Source: Actinomycetota bacterium (GTDB taxonomy: Bacteria; Actinomycetota; Actinomycetes; Nanopelagicales; Nanopelagicaceae). From it: a DNA stretch of 14,544 nucleotides. Numbering within the stretch: the stretch's first letter is position 1; every line of letters begins with the position of its first letter. Location of the stretch: NCBI GenBank assembly GCA_013205455.1, contig JABMMO010000055.1, forward strand, positions 1 through 14,544. The letters are read 5' to 3'. The notes beneath the pieces are model-generated. The model did not search any database, was not told the origin of the DNA, and saw only the letters and a program-made list of their open reading frames with translations. The position numbers were made by a program, and so were the translations under genes. Shown here in pieces: positions 1 to 6,412 of the stretch.

Positions 1-519
1 ATCAAAACTCCAAGTTGCAGTTCCGGCACCATCTCGATTTGGATAATCTAAATTAATTTTCCAGCTACCGTCTTCACTCCTTGCGGTATTCCAATTTACT
101 AAATTCATGTCGACCCCACGTGGCGCGAGTCGGTGCAATACCAATTCAGCAAGAGTCTGAGATTGCGAATCTTTTCGTAATGGAGTTTTCTGCGCTAAGT
201 CCACGATGTATGCGCGTTCTTGCATGATTGGCCCAGAAAACCTTTCAATCTTTTCCAACGAAACATTTCCTATGCGTGAAATTTCATCAGCGCGTTCACC
301 AGCGCGCAACCGCGCTTGAATCTCTTTAATTGTCATAACTTCCAGAGTTTGATCTAGGACCGCCAGAAGTTTTGCTTGATTTACGGTTGCGCGGAGCGAG
401 TCGCTAATTCGAACCGAGTAAGTTCCGCCGCCGTTATCGGTTAGTTCCAGATGGTTGCCATCTTCAGAGCGGCCTACTACTCGAAGATCCTTATTTTCGG
501 ATGGTTCATCTGAATTCAC
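1..519 (-). CDS. sepH: SepH (DUF3071) cell-division regulator, C-terminus cut off by window edge
   Basis: I translated this reverse-strand frame by hand: 173 residues are visible and it runs off the left edge. The N-terminus reads DLRVVGRSEDGNHLELTD at about residues 11-28. An HTH-like segment follows (TIKEIQARLRAGERADEI, about 63-80), then IERFSGPI near 91 and LAELVLHRLAPRGVD near 123. These match the DUF3071/SepH family as I know it. SepH is an actinobacterial protein that binds FtsZ and stimulates its assembly; its N-terminal HTH-like domain is the conserved part, and the variable C-terminus is missing here. I chose GTG at 519-517 because the family starts just before DLRxVG. A TTG at 537-535 is possible, and the frame stays open to a stop near 594. 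CAATCT sits at -12 to -7 of the GTG, a weak leaderless-type box. It lies 65 bp downstream of the MFS gene on the same strand. Family call fairly sure; start uncertain. Confidence 0.88.
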   Translation of the reverse strand, partial: MNSDEPSENKDLRVVGRSEDGNHLELTDNGGGTYSVRISDSLRATVNQAKLLAVLDQTLEVMTIKEIQARLRAGERADEISRIGNVSLEKIERFSGPIMQERAYIVDLAQKTPLRKDSQSQTLAELVLHRLAPRGVDMNLVNWNTARSEDGSWKINLDYPNRDGAGTATWSFD

Positions 520-584
520 GGGGAAAGATTGCCACAATCTCTCGAGTAAGTCAGGGATAACACTCGATAAACCTGGCCTAATGC

Positions 585-1796
585 CTATTTCATTCTAGGA
601 TTTAGCCAGACTTTAAAGTAGAAAATCAAAGTTAGTATTGAAATTCCCATTGCGATTACTGGCACTATAAATGCAGTTTGAGCGCCTGTTGTATCAATAA
701 TGTGACCTGTTATGGCACCTGGAAGCGCTCCACCCAATATTAATCCAGAGAGAATCCACGCCAACGTTTCAGTAACTTGATTTTCTTCTACTAAATTTTC
801 AGCAGCGGTATATCCAGCAACAATAAGTGGCGCGATAAATATTCCGTTGAGAAATAGCGCGATTGAAAGCATCAGTAGATTACCGGGGAAAAGTTTGGCT
901 GCCAACAAGAGCGGGAGAGTAAAAATAGCCAGCGCTATGGTAAAAAATATATATCGGCTCTTTGCTGAAATTTTCCAATGCTGCGCACCATTGATAAATG
1001 CTGCGATCAAACTTCCCAACGCCCAAATTGCATATAGCAATCCAGTCTGTGACTTTGCACCGTATTGATCAGCATAGGCAACTACGATTAAGCCGATTGC
1101 GGCAAATGATGCGCCAGTAAAAATAAACGGCAAAAAGATCGCCTGCACTTCCAGAGTAAAAATTGGATTTTTATGTTTTACACCTTTTATTTTAGGGTGT
1201 GGCATAGGTTCAGTCCCTTTTTGCGCTATGAAAAGTATCGAACCAATTGATAGAAAAATTGCGGCGGCTAACACGCCAGCGTATGGTCCGACATTGATAG
1301 CGCATAAAGTTGTAATTATTGGTCCAACCATAAAAACAATTTCATCGAGCAAAGATTCGACCGAGTAAGCAGTATTCATTAATTTTGAATCACCGTTAAG
1401 TACGTGGGACCAGCGCCGTCTAACCATTTGACCGGTTCCCACAAATACGCCTTCAAAGATGATTAACAATATGAACCAGCTCCATCTTGGCGCATCAAGT
1501 CGAATCACAGTTAAGAAGCCAAGTAGCGCGATGATGTGAATCGGCACTGCAATCGAAAGAATTCGGCTCTGGCCATACCGATCAGCCGCGCGCGACCAAA
1601 ATGGCGCAACCAAGGCAGCCATCAGCGCACCAATTGCAGTAAAAGTTCCGGCTAGCGCATAAGAGTCAGTTTTTGCCACTATAACGAAAACAATTGCAAT
1701 GGACATCATAGATATCGGCATCCGCGCAATGAATGCGGCGAGCGAGAATTTAAAAGCACCTTTTGTGCGATATATGTTTATGTAAGGCGCAATCAC
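585..1796 (-). CDS. MFS transporter, substrate unknown
   Basis: A 403-residue integral membrane protein with about twelve hydrophobic segments by eye, the usual size and layout of the major facilitator superfamily. The loop after the second segment reads SRAADRYGQSRIL (about 68-80), a recognisable version of MFS motif A (GxLaDrxGrkxxl). A charged, lysine-rich central loop near residues 195-210 (KGTEPMPHPKIKGVKHKN) separates the two six-helix halves. The C-terminal half contains ENLVEENQVTETLAW and GHIIDTTGAQTAF, which resemble sugar-efflux or drug-efflux-like MFS proteins. That resemblance does not fix a substrate. The start is a GTG with TAGACT exactly six bases upstream, which fits a leaderless mRNA. 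It is divergent from suhB and probably cotranscribed with sepH. In other Actinobacteria an MFS gene is often found near sepH (recalled, not checked). Confidence 0.85.
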   Translation of the reverse strand: MIAPYINIYRTKGAFKFSLAAFIARMPISMMSIAIVFVIVAKTDSYALAGTFTAIGALMAALVAPFWSRAADRYGQSRILSIAVPIHIIALLGFLTVIRLDAPRWSWFILLIIFEGVFVGTGQMVRRRWSHVLNGDSKLMNTAYSVESLLDEIVFMVGPIITTLCAINVGPYAGVLAAAIFLSIGSILFIAQKGTEPMPHPKIKGVKHKNPIFTLEVQAIFLPFIFTGASFAAIGLIVVAYADQYGAKSQTGLLYAIWALGSLIAAFINGAQHWKISAKSRYIFFTIALAIFTLPLLLAAKLFPGNLLMLSIALFLNGIFIAPLIVAGYTAAENLVEENQVTETLAWILSGLILGGALPGAITGHIIDTTGAQTAFIVPVIAMGISILTLIFYFKVWLNPRMK

Positions 1797-1830
1797 GAGG
1801 CTAGTCTAGCCGTGGTTAGATTAAGACATG
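1794..1830. promoter_or_regulatory. Divergent promoter region for the MFS gene and suhB, both apparently leaderless
   Basis: Only 31 bp separate the two divergent start codons. On the minus strand TAGACT (1808-1803) is followed by six bases and then the MFS GTG. On the plus strand TAGATT (1817-1822) is followed by five bases and then the suhB ATG. Both boxes match the actinobacterial -10 consensus TANNNT, and neither gene has a Shine-Dalgarno sequence. The minus-strand box sits inside a perfect palindrome, GGCTAG-T-CTAGCC (1799-1811). Transcription starting at the start codon is inference from spacing. Confidence 0.5.
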
Positions 1831-2607
1831 ACATTTATTGGTGATCGCCAAGAGTTATGTGACTTAGCAATTGAAGTAGCAAAAAAAGCTGGCGAATTAC
1901 TAATGAAGCGTCCGGCAGTATTCGATCTATCGGAAAAATCATCGGTCTTAGATTTTGCAACGCAGATGGATATTCAAAGCGAAGCGCTAATTGTTAAATC
2001 CTTATTAGAAATAAGACCCGACGATGGGATTGTTGGTGAAGAGGGCGCAAACCGCGAAAGCAAGAGTGGTGTTACTTGGGTTATCGATCCAATTGATGGC
2101 ACCGTTAATTATTTTTATGGATTACCAGGTTGGAATATAAGTATCGGCGTAAAAGACGAAACCGGTGTAATTGCCGGTGCCGTTTTTTCACCAACCACAA
2201 ATTCACTTTGGTGGGCAACACGTGGCGGCGGTGCCTTTTATAACGGCCTTAAAATTTCTTGCAATAACCCAGTGACTTTAGATAATGCGTTAATTGCTTC
2301 CGGGTTTGGATATGACCGTTCGGCTCGAGTTTCGCAGAGTGCAGATATCGCAAAATTGTTACCAATAATTCGTGACGTTAGAAGAAATGGCGCCGCTGCA
2401 GTCGATCTCTGTTATGTAGCAATGGGTGCGGTTGATGCATATTTCGAAGAAGGTTTAAATGAATGGGATCTAGCGGCGGGTGGGTTGATTGCAACCGAAG
2501 CCGGGGCAGTTATCTCAGATCGGACGGGCGGCGCTCCTGGGAAATCGATGGTCCTCGCGGCTGGCCCAGCGCTCCATCGCGAGCTGTTGGCTGCGCTCGC
2601 GATTTAG
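1828..2607 (+). CDS. suhB: Inositol monophosphatase family protein (SuhB-like)
   Basis: A 259-residue cytosolic Mg2+-dependent phosphatase of the IMPase superfamily. The metal and substrate motifs are in order: TQMD (about 45-48), GEEG (70-73), the signature WVIDPIDGTVNYFYGLP (84-100) with D87, D90, G91 and T92, and EWDLAAGGLIATEAG (212-226) with the last metal-binding Asp. Length fits the family. The likely substrate is myo-inositol-1-phosphate, which actinobacteria need for phosphatidylinositol and mycothiol. Histidinol-phosphate or another sugar phosphate cannot be excluded from sequence alone, because these subfamilies share the motifs. It is divergent from the MFS/sepH pair; as I recall, IMPase genes sit near sepH in other Actinobacteria too. 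It starts with ATG, has no Shine-Dalgarno sequence, and its last codons form a strong hairpin. Family certain, exact substrate unproven. Confidence 0.9.
   Translation: MTFIGDRQELCDLAIEVAKKAGELLMKRPAVFDLSEKSSVLDFATQMDIQSEALIVKSLLEIRPDDGIVGEEGANRESKSGVTWVIDPIDGTVNYFYGLPGWNISIGVKDETGVIAGAVFSPTTNSLWWATRGGGAFYNGLKISCNNPVTLDNALIASGFGYDRSARVSQSADIAKLLPIIRDVRRNGAAAVDLCYVAMGAVDAYFEEGLNEWDLAAGGLIATEAGAVISDRTGGAPGKSMVLAAGPALHRELLAALAI
2576..2603 (+). terminator. Hairpin at the 3' end of suhB, likely transcription terminator
   Basis: ATCGCGAGC (2576-2584) and GCTCGCGAT (2595-2603) form a perfect 9-bp inverted repeat with a 10-base loop. The stem is GC-rich in an AT-rich setting and ends two bases before the suhB stop codon. 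TTAGTAGTTT follows, a weak T-rich tail, so it is not a textbook intrinsic terminator. Its place between suhB and the rplS leader suits an insulating role, and actinobacterial terminators often lack a full U-tract. Confidence 0.5.
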
Positions 2608-2642
2608 TAGTTTCCCGCTTGCTATGGCAAGATACGGGTTCT

Positions 2643-2660
2643 GTCGGGTGATAGCTCGAC
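2643..2660 (+). promoter_or_regulatory. Hairpin in the rplS 5' leader, possible autoregulatory element
   Basis: Within the 95-bp gap before rplS, GTCGGG (2643-2648) pairs with CTCGAC (2655-2660) through one G-U pair, giving a 6-bp stem with the loop TGATAG. Several ribosomal protein mRNAs, including L19 in Firmicutes, carry structured leaders bound by their own product. I do not recognise this as a named family. The sequence shows only that a short stable stem is possible about 40 bases before the start codon. Confidence 0.3.
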
Positions 2661-2702
2661 TTGCTACACCTCAAAAAGTGTTAAATAGCGTTAGGAAAAA
2701 TA

Positions 2703-3173
2703 ATGAACGTGCTCGATGCGGTCGATTCCGCTTCTCTCCGCTCTGATATCCCAAACTTCCGTGCGGGCGATGAACTTAAAGTTCATGTACGAGTTATTGA
2801 AGGTAGTAAGAGCCGTATCCAGGTTTTCCAAGGCGTAGTCATCGGCCGACAAGGATCAGGCGTTCGTGAAACTTTTAATATTCGCAAGATTTCATATGGC
2901 GTTGGCGTAGAGCGTATTTTCCCAGTACACGCTCCGGTTATCGAAAAAATTGAATTAGTTCGAAAGGGCGATGTACGTCGCGCCAAACTTTACTTCTTAA
3001 GAGATCTTCGTGGCAAAGCTGCAAAGATTAAAGAGAAGCGCGGTGGCGATGATTTGGCAGCCGCTTATTCAACAACCACGACATCAATTCTTGATGAAGT
3101 GAAGCCAGCTGTAGCAGAAGCTCCAACTGAAGCGGTTGTTGAAACTTCAGATGCGCAAACAACGGAAGCTTAG
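2703..3173 (+). CDS. rplS: 50S ribosomal protein L19 with long acidic C-terminal tail
   Basis: Residues 1 to about 114 are a standard bL19: IPNFRAGDELKVHVRVIEG (about 16-34), RIQVFQGVVIGRQG (38-51), SGVRETFNIRKISYGVGVE (52-70), RIFPVHAPVI (71-80) and RRAKLYFLRDLRGKAAKIKE (92-111). L19 sits at the 30S-50S interface. A tail of about 42 residues rich in Ala, Thr, Glu and Asp follows, making the protein 156 residues against the usual 115 or so; tails of this kind occur in some actinobacterial L19 proteins. The ATG has AGGA (2693-2696) six bases upstream, a reasonable ribosome-binding site. The usual upstream partners rpsP, rimM and trmD are absent; suhB is there instead. The last 23 bp overlap lepB. 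Confidence 0.97.
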   Translation: MNVLDAVDSASLRSDIPNFRAGDELKVHVRVIEGSKSRIQVFQGVVIGRQGSGVRETFNIRKISYGVGVERIFPVHAPVIEKIELVRKGDVRRAKLYFLRDLRGKAAKIKEKRGGDDLAAAYSTTTTSILDEVKPAVAEAPTEAVVETSDAQTTEA

Positions 3174-3828
3174 TTCGCTAGGAGAACTTCCACTCCTTGT
3201 AGTTGTCGCGCTAGTAGTCTCAATTGTTGTTAAGACTTTTTTAATTCAATTTTTCTATATTCCATCGGGGTCAATGGAGAACACGCTTCAAGTTAATGAT
3301 CGCGTTGGTGTTAATAAAATCGGTAACTTCTTTAGTGAGATCAAGCGTGGCGAAGTAGTAGTTTTCCGAGATTCGGCTGGCTGGCTACCCGAACCCGACC
3401 CAGCTGATGCTGGGATTGTCGGCAAAGCAAAGTCAGCTTTAGTTTTCGTTGGGATTCTGCCTAACCCAGCAAAGCAATATTTGATTAAGCGCGTAATTGG
3501 CGTTGGCGGCGATCGCATCGTCTGCTGCGATGCGACCCATCATTTAAAAGTGAATAACATTTCAGTTAAAGAACCATATATTTTCAAAGGTGATCGCCCA
3601 AGTGATACTGATTTTGAAGTTACGGTTCCTAAAGGGTTTATCTGGGTGATGGGAGATCATCGCAGCGCTAGCGCAGATTCTAGATTCCACACCGATGATC
3701 CGCATAAAGGGATGGTTCCGCTCTCTACTGTTACCGGTCGTGCAACATTTGTAGTTTGGCCCTTGAAAAATGCAAAATTGATTGCAGCTGCTAGCGATTT
3801 ATCTAAAGTAACTGTAACTAAAAAATAG
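3151..3828 (+). CDS. lepB: Signal peptidase I
   Basis: A membrane-bound serine/lysine endopeptidase that removes Sec and Tat signal peptides on the outer face of the membrane. From the ATG at 3151 it is 225 residues: a short basic N-terminus (MRKQRK), one membrane anchor at about 14-36, and Box B IPSGSMENTL (37-46) with nucleophile Ser41. Box D is YLIKRVIGVGGDRI (110-123) with general-base Lys113, and Box E is GDHRSASADSR (168-178). The VCCDA segment near residue 124 is typical of actinobacterial LepB. I prefer ATG 3151 to the in-frame TTG at 3136 because it gives the usual short basic cytoplasmic N-terminus. Either start overlaps the rplS tail, so translation is probably coupled. The order rplS-lepB-rnhB is conserved in Actinobacteria. 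Confidence 0.95.
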   Translation: MRKQRKLSSLGELPLLVVVALVVSIVVKTFLIQFFYIPSGSMENTLQVNDRVGVNKIGNFFSEIKRGEVVVFRDSAGWLPEPDPADAGIVGKAKSALVFVGILPNPAKQYLIKRVIGVGGDRIVCCDATHHLKVNNISVKEPYIFKGDRPSDTDFEVTVPKGFIWVMGDHRSASADSRFHTDDPHKGMVPLSTVTGRATFVVWPLKNAKLIAAASDLSKVTVTKK

Positions 3829-3857
3829 CCGCAGACCTTTAATTAAAGAATTGCTAA

Positions 3858-4463
3858 ATGATTGAAGCCAAGCTGATTAGCACTGGCTTTAAATATATCG
3901 CCGGAGTTGATGAAGCTGGACGGGGTGCTTGCGCTGGCCCGCTAGTAATCGCAGCCGTTATTTTAGATAATCCGCTTTCAGAAAAATTTGCTGAAGTGCG
4001 CGATTCCAAAGAGCTAACGGAAAAGCAACGCGAGCGACTTTATACGCTGATTATTGATAATTCCATTTCATACGCAATTATTTCGGTAACAGTAAGTGAA
4101 ATAGATATCGGTGGAGTGCATAAAGTAAATACCGAAGGAATGCGGAGAGCAGTTCTCGGACTCAAATCTAAGCCCGAATATGTTTTGACTGATGGTTATA
4201 AAATTGCGGGACTTGCAATTCCGGCTCTCGCGGTCTGGAAAGGCGACCAAGTTGCAGTCTCAATCAGCGCCGCTTCAATATTAGCTAAAGTCACGCGTGA
4301 TCGAATAATGCGAGAACTCGATAGCGAATATCCTAATTACGGAATGTCATCACATAAAGGGTATATAACTAAAAAACATTCAGCTGCCCTTGTTAAATTT
4401 GGGGTTACTGAAATTCATCGTAAATCATTTGCAAATATTGCAAACCTTATTCACAACGGCTAA
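3858..4463 (+). CDS. rnhB: Ribonuclease HII
   Basis: A cytosolic Mn2+/Mg2+ nuclease that cuts the RNA strand of RNA-DNA hybrids and starts removal of misinserted ribonucleotides. The 201 residues carry the RNase HII signature GVDEAGRGACAGP (17-29), with catalytic Asp18 and Glu19. DSKELTEKQRE lies at 49-59, the third acidic residue Asp112 is in TDG, and SAASILAKVTRDR (137-149) contains Asp148. The C-terminus has YGMSSHKGYITKKH (161-174), expected for the type 2 family. Length is normal. The ATG lies 29 bp after lepB, with AAAGAA seven bases upstream as a weak ribosome-binding site. In most Actinobacteria a DUF2469 gene follows rnhB. Here there are only 60 bp, with no gene, before yraN. Confidence 0.96.
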   Translation: MIEAKLISTGFKYIAGVDEAGRGACAGPLVIAAVILDNPLSEKFAEVRDSKELTEKQRERLYTLIIDNSISYAIISVTVSEIDIGGVHKVNTEGMRRAVLGLKSKPEYVLTDGYKIAGLAIPALAVWKGDQVAVSISAASILAKVTRDRIMRELDSEYPNYGMSSHKGYITKKHSAALVKFGVTEIHRKSFANIANLIHNG

Positions 4464-4511
4464 TAATTCACATTTAGTAACGGTGCCCCGAATTGCTAAT
4501 TAAATACTTCG

Positions 4512-4526
4512 TAGCCTTACGCCATG
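4512..4526 (+). promoter_or_regulatory. Likely leaderless promoter of yraN-comM-dprA-era
   Basis: TAGCCT (4512-4517) matches TANNNT and is followed by exactly six bases and then the yraN ATG. This places the transcription start on the A of the start codon. No Shine-Dalgarno sequence is visible, and I see no clear -35 box. The 60-bp gap after rnhB makes an independent promoter here reasonable. Confidence 0.45.
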
Positions 4527-4892
4527 GCAAAAAGCAAACAAGCGGCGTTAATTGGTGAAGTCGGCGAGACTTTTGTAGCAAATCATTTAAAGAAAAAAGG
4601 TTATGCGATCCTCGCGCGAAATTGGCGGATCAAAGATGGCGAGATTGATTTAGTTGCGTTATCGCCAAATGGGAAAATTACTTTTGTTGAAGTAAAATCT
4701 CGTTCCTCGATGGCATTCGGTCACCCATTGGAGGCGATCAGTCCAGATAAGGCTTTTCGATTACAACGGTTAGCGCTGGCGTGGCTAGTTTCCAATTCAA
4801 AATTTGGCGCAGATTTCCAGATTGATGCCGCGGCCGTAATTATCGCGCCATCCGGTGGAATCGAAATAGATTATCGCGAAGCCGTGCTGTGA
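4524..4892 (+). CDS. yraN: YraN family (UPF0102) putative endonuclease
   Basis: A 122-residue protein of the UPF0102/YraN family, which has a restriction-endonuclease-like fold. The family's likely active site is visible: E12/E15 in GEVGE, then DGEIDLVA (38-45) and FVEVKSR (54-60), forming the E-x(n)-D-x(n)-E-x-K nuclease pattern. No activity has been firmly assigned to the family to my knowledge. Its constant pairing with comM and dprA suggests a role in processing incoming or recombining DNA, but that is inference. It starts the second plus-strand unit and ends in a GTGA overlap with comM, implying coupled translation. The call to family is sure; the function is not. Confidence 0.92.
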   Translation: MAKSKQAALIGEVGETFVANHLKKKGYAILARNWRIKDGEIDLVALSPNGKITFVEVKSRSSMAFGHPLEAISPDKAFRLQRLALAWLVSNSKFGADFQIDAAAVIIAPSGGIEIDYREAVL

Positions 4893-6412
4893 CTATTGGC
4901 GTAACCCATGGCGTTAGCTTGATGGGACTAGCTGGAACCTTGGTCCAAATTGAAGTCGATATTTCAGATGGCTTACCGCATTACTCACTATTGGGTTTAC
5001 CAGATTTAGCTCTAATGGAATCCCGCGATCGGGTCCGTTCTGCATTAGTTAATTCGCAGGAGATCTGGCCAAACAAGAAAGTTACGGTTTCGCTTTCGCC
5101 TGCTTGGTTACCAAAAAGTGGTTCAAATTATGACTTACCAATTGCAGTTGCGATTTTGGCCGCGCAAGAAGTAATTCCGGCTGAACGGTTACATCGAGCT
5201 GTTTTTTATGGTGAGCTCGCGCTCGATGGTCGGATTCGCGAAGCTCGGGGCGTACTGCCAGCGCTAATTTCACTTTTGCATAGTGACGTTCAAACCGTGA
5301 TTGTGCCACAAGCAAATGCTGCGGAAGCAAAGTTAGTATCTGGTTTAGAAATTATTCCTATGGAAAACATTTCGGAATTGTTGAAATGGTTGCGAACTGG
5401 AATCAGAGTTGAAACAGAAGAAGTAATTTCAATTGAAAAAGTAAATGATTTTAAAGATTTATCGGATGTGGCCGGCCAACCCGACGCTAGATATGCCTTA
5501 GAAGTCGCAGCAACTGGCGGTCACCACATATTAATGATTGGACCGCCCGGAACTGGCAAAACTATGCTGGCGGAGCGGCTACCTTCGTTGCTGCCAGAGC
5601 TACACGAAAAAGCAGCGCTCGAAGTTAGTGCGATTCATTCGGTTGCTGGTGCACTAAAAGAACGTGGTTTATTTTCTAAAGTACCACCATTTATTTCGCC
5701 ACATCACACCACAACTCGAACTGCGATGGTTGGTGGTGGTTCTAGCGTTATAAAACCAGGCGCATGTTCGTTGGCTCATAATGGCGTTTTATTTATAGAT
5801 GAAGCGCCAGAATGCGTTAGCGGCGTTTTAGATGCGCTACGCCAACCTTTGGAATCAGGCGAAATTACAATCACTAGAGCGATTGGCAGCGCAACTTTTC
5901 CGGCAGATTTCATACTTGTGCTCGCTGCAAATCCATGTCCGTGTGGCCGACTTTCTGGCAGAGGACGGGGCTGCAGCTGTTCATCATTACAAGTACGGCG
6001 CTATTTGAATCGGCTTTCGGGGCCACTCATTGATCGGGTAGACCTAAGAATTAAAGTGGAACCACCATCAAGAACTGCTTTTGCAAGTGGGGAAGTTGGG
6101 GAAAGCAGCGCGGTTGTTAGAGAACGGGTAGCGCTGGCAAGGGCGCGAGCCGCAAAGCGATTTGCTACTTTAAATATTTCGCGCAATGCCGAGATTCCGG
6201 CATTTGCACTAAGAAATGAATTCAAAGCAGAGCGAACCGGCATGTCACTTTTGCATAATGAGATGGATCGAGAAAATCTAACCGCACGAGGTTTTCATAA
6301 AACGTTACGGTTAGCTTGGAGTATTGCTGATTTAGCAGAGCATGAGTTACCCCTCTTAGAAGATGTAAAGCGGGCGCTTGCACTACGTGAAGGCATGGAA
6401 CTATTTGGATGA
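4889..6412 (+). CDS. comM: ComM/YifB AAA+ ATPase, branch-migration helicase
   Basis: A 507-residue AAA+ protein of the YifB/ComM family, homologous to Mg-chelatase subunit I. In Vibrio and relatives ComM is a hexameric helicase that extends D-loops during integration of transformed DNA. Domains in order: an N-terminal Lon-protease-like domain (about 1-170), Walker A GPPGTGKT (218-225), Walker B GVLFIDEAPE (299-308), sensor-1 region LAANPCPCG (345-353), a small Cys cluster ending GCSC (361-364), and an arginine-containing segment PLIDRVDL (379-386). The C-terminal Mg-chelatase-like domain ends in RALALREGMELFG. Length is normal. GTG at 4889 overlaps the yraN stop by 4 bp (GTGA), and its own stop overlaps dprA as ATGA. 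There is no independent ribosome-binding site, so expression should follow yraN. Confidence 0.95.
   Translation: MTIGVTHGVSLMGLAGTLVQIEVDISDGLPHYSLLGLPDLALMESRDRVRSALVNSQEIWPNKKVTVSLSPAWLPKSGSNYDLPIAVAILAAQEVIPAERLHRAVFYGELALDGRIREARGVLPALISLLHSDVQTVIVPQANAAEAKLVSGLEIIPMENISELLKWLRTGIRVETEEVISIEKVNDFKDLSDVAGQPDARYALEVAATGGHHILMIGPPGTGKTMLAERLPSLLPELHEKAALEVSAIHSVAGALKERGLFSKVPPFISPHHTTTRTAMVGGGSSVIKPGACSLAHNGVLFIDEAPECVSGVLDALRQPLESGEITITRAIGSATFPADFILVLAANPCPCGRLSGRGRGCSCSSLQVRRYLNRLSGPLIDRVDLRIKVEPPSRTAFASGEVGESSAVVRERVALARARAAKRFATLNISRNAEIPAFALRNEFKAERTGMSLLHNEMDRENLTARGFHKTLRLAWSIADLAEHELPLLEDVKRALALREGMELFG

Noticed and set aside
847..1068. Open frame antisense to the MFS gene
   Set aside because: Short, without protein family features, and opposite a clear transporter reading frame.
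3136..3150. TTG start for lepB, five codons before the ATG
   Set aside because: It adds nothing conserved. The ATG at 3151 gives the typical short basic N-terminus before the membrane anchor.
3837..3848. Perfect palindrome CTTTAATTAAAG between lepB and rnhB
   Set aside because: All-AT symmetry of this length is easily found by chance in AT-rich DNA, and it lies within an apparent operon where an operator is unlikely.
4464..4523. Possible remnant of a DUF2469 gene between rnhB and yraN
   Set aside because: Only 60 bp are present, and I could not recognise any family residues in translation, so it is treated as plain intergenic sequence.
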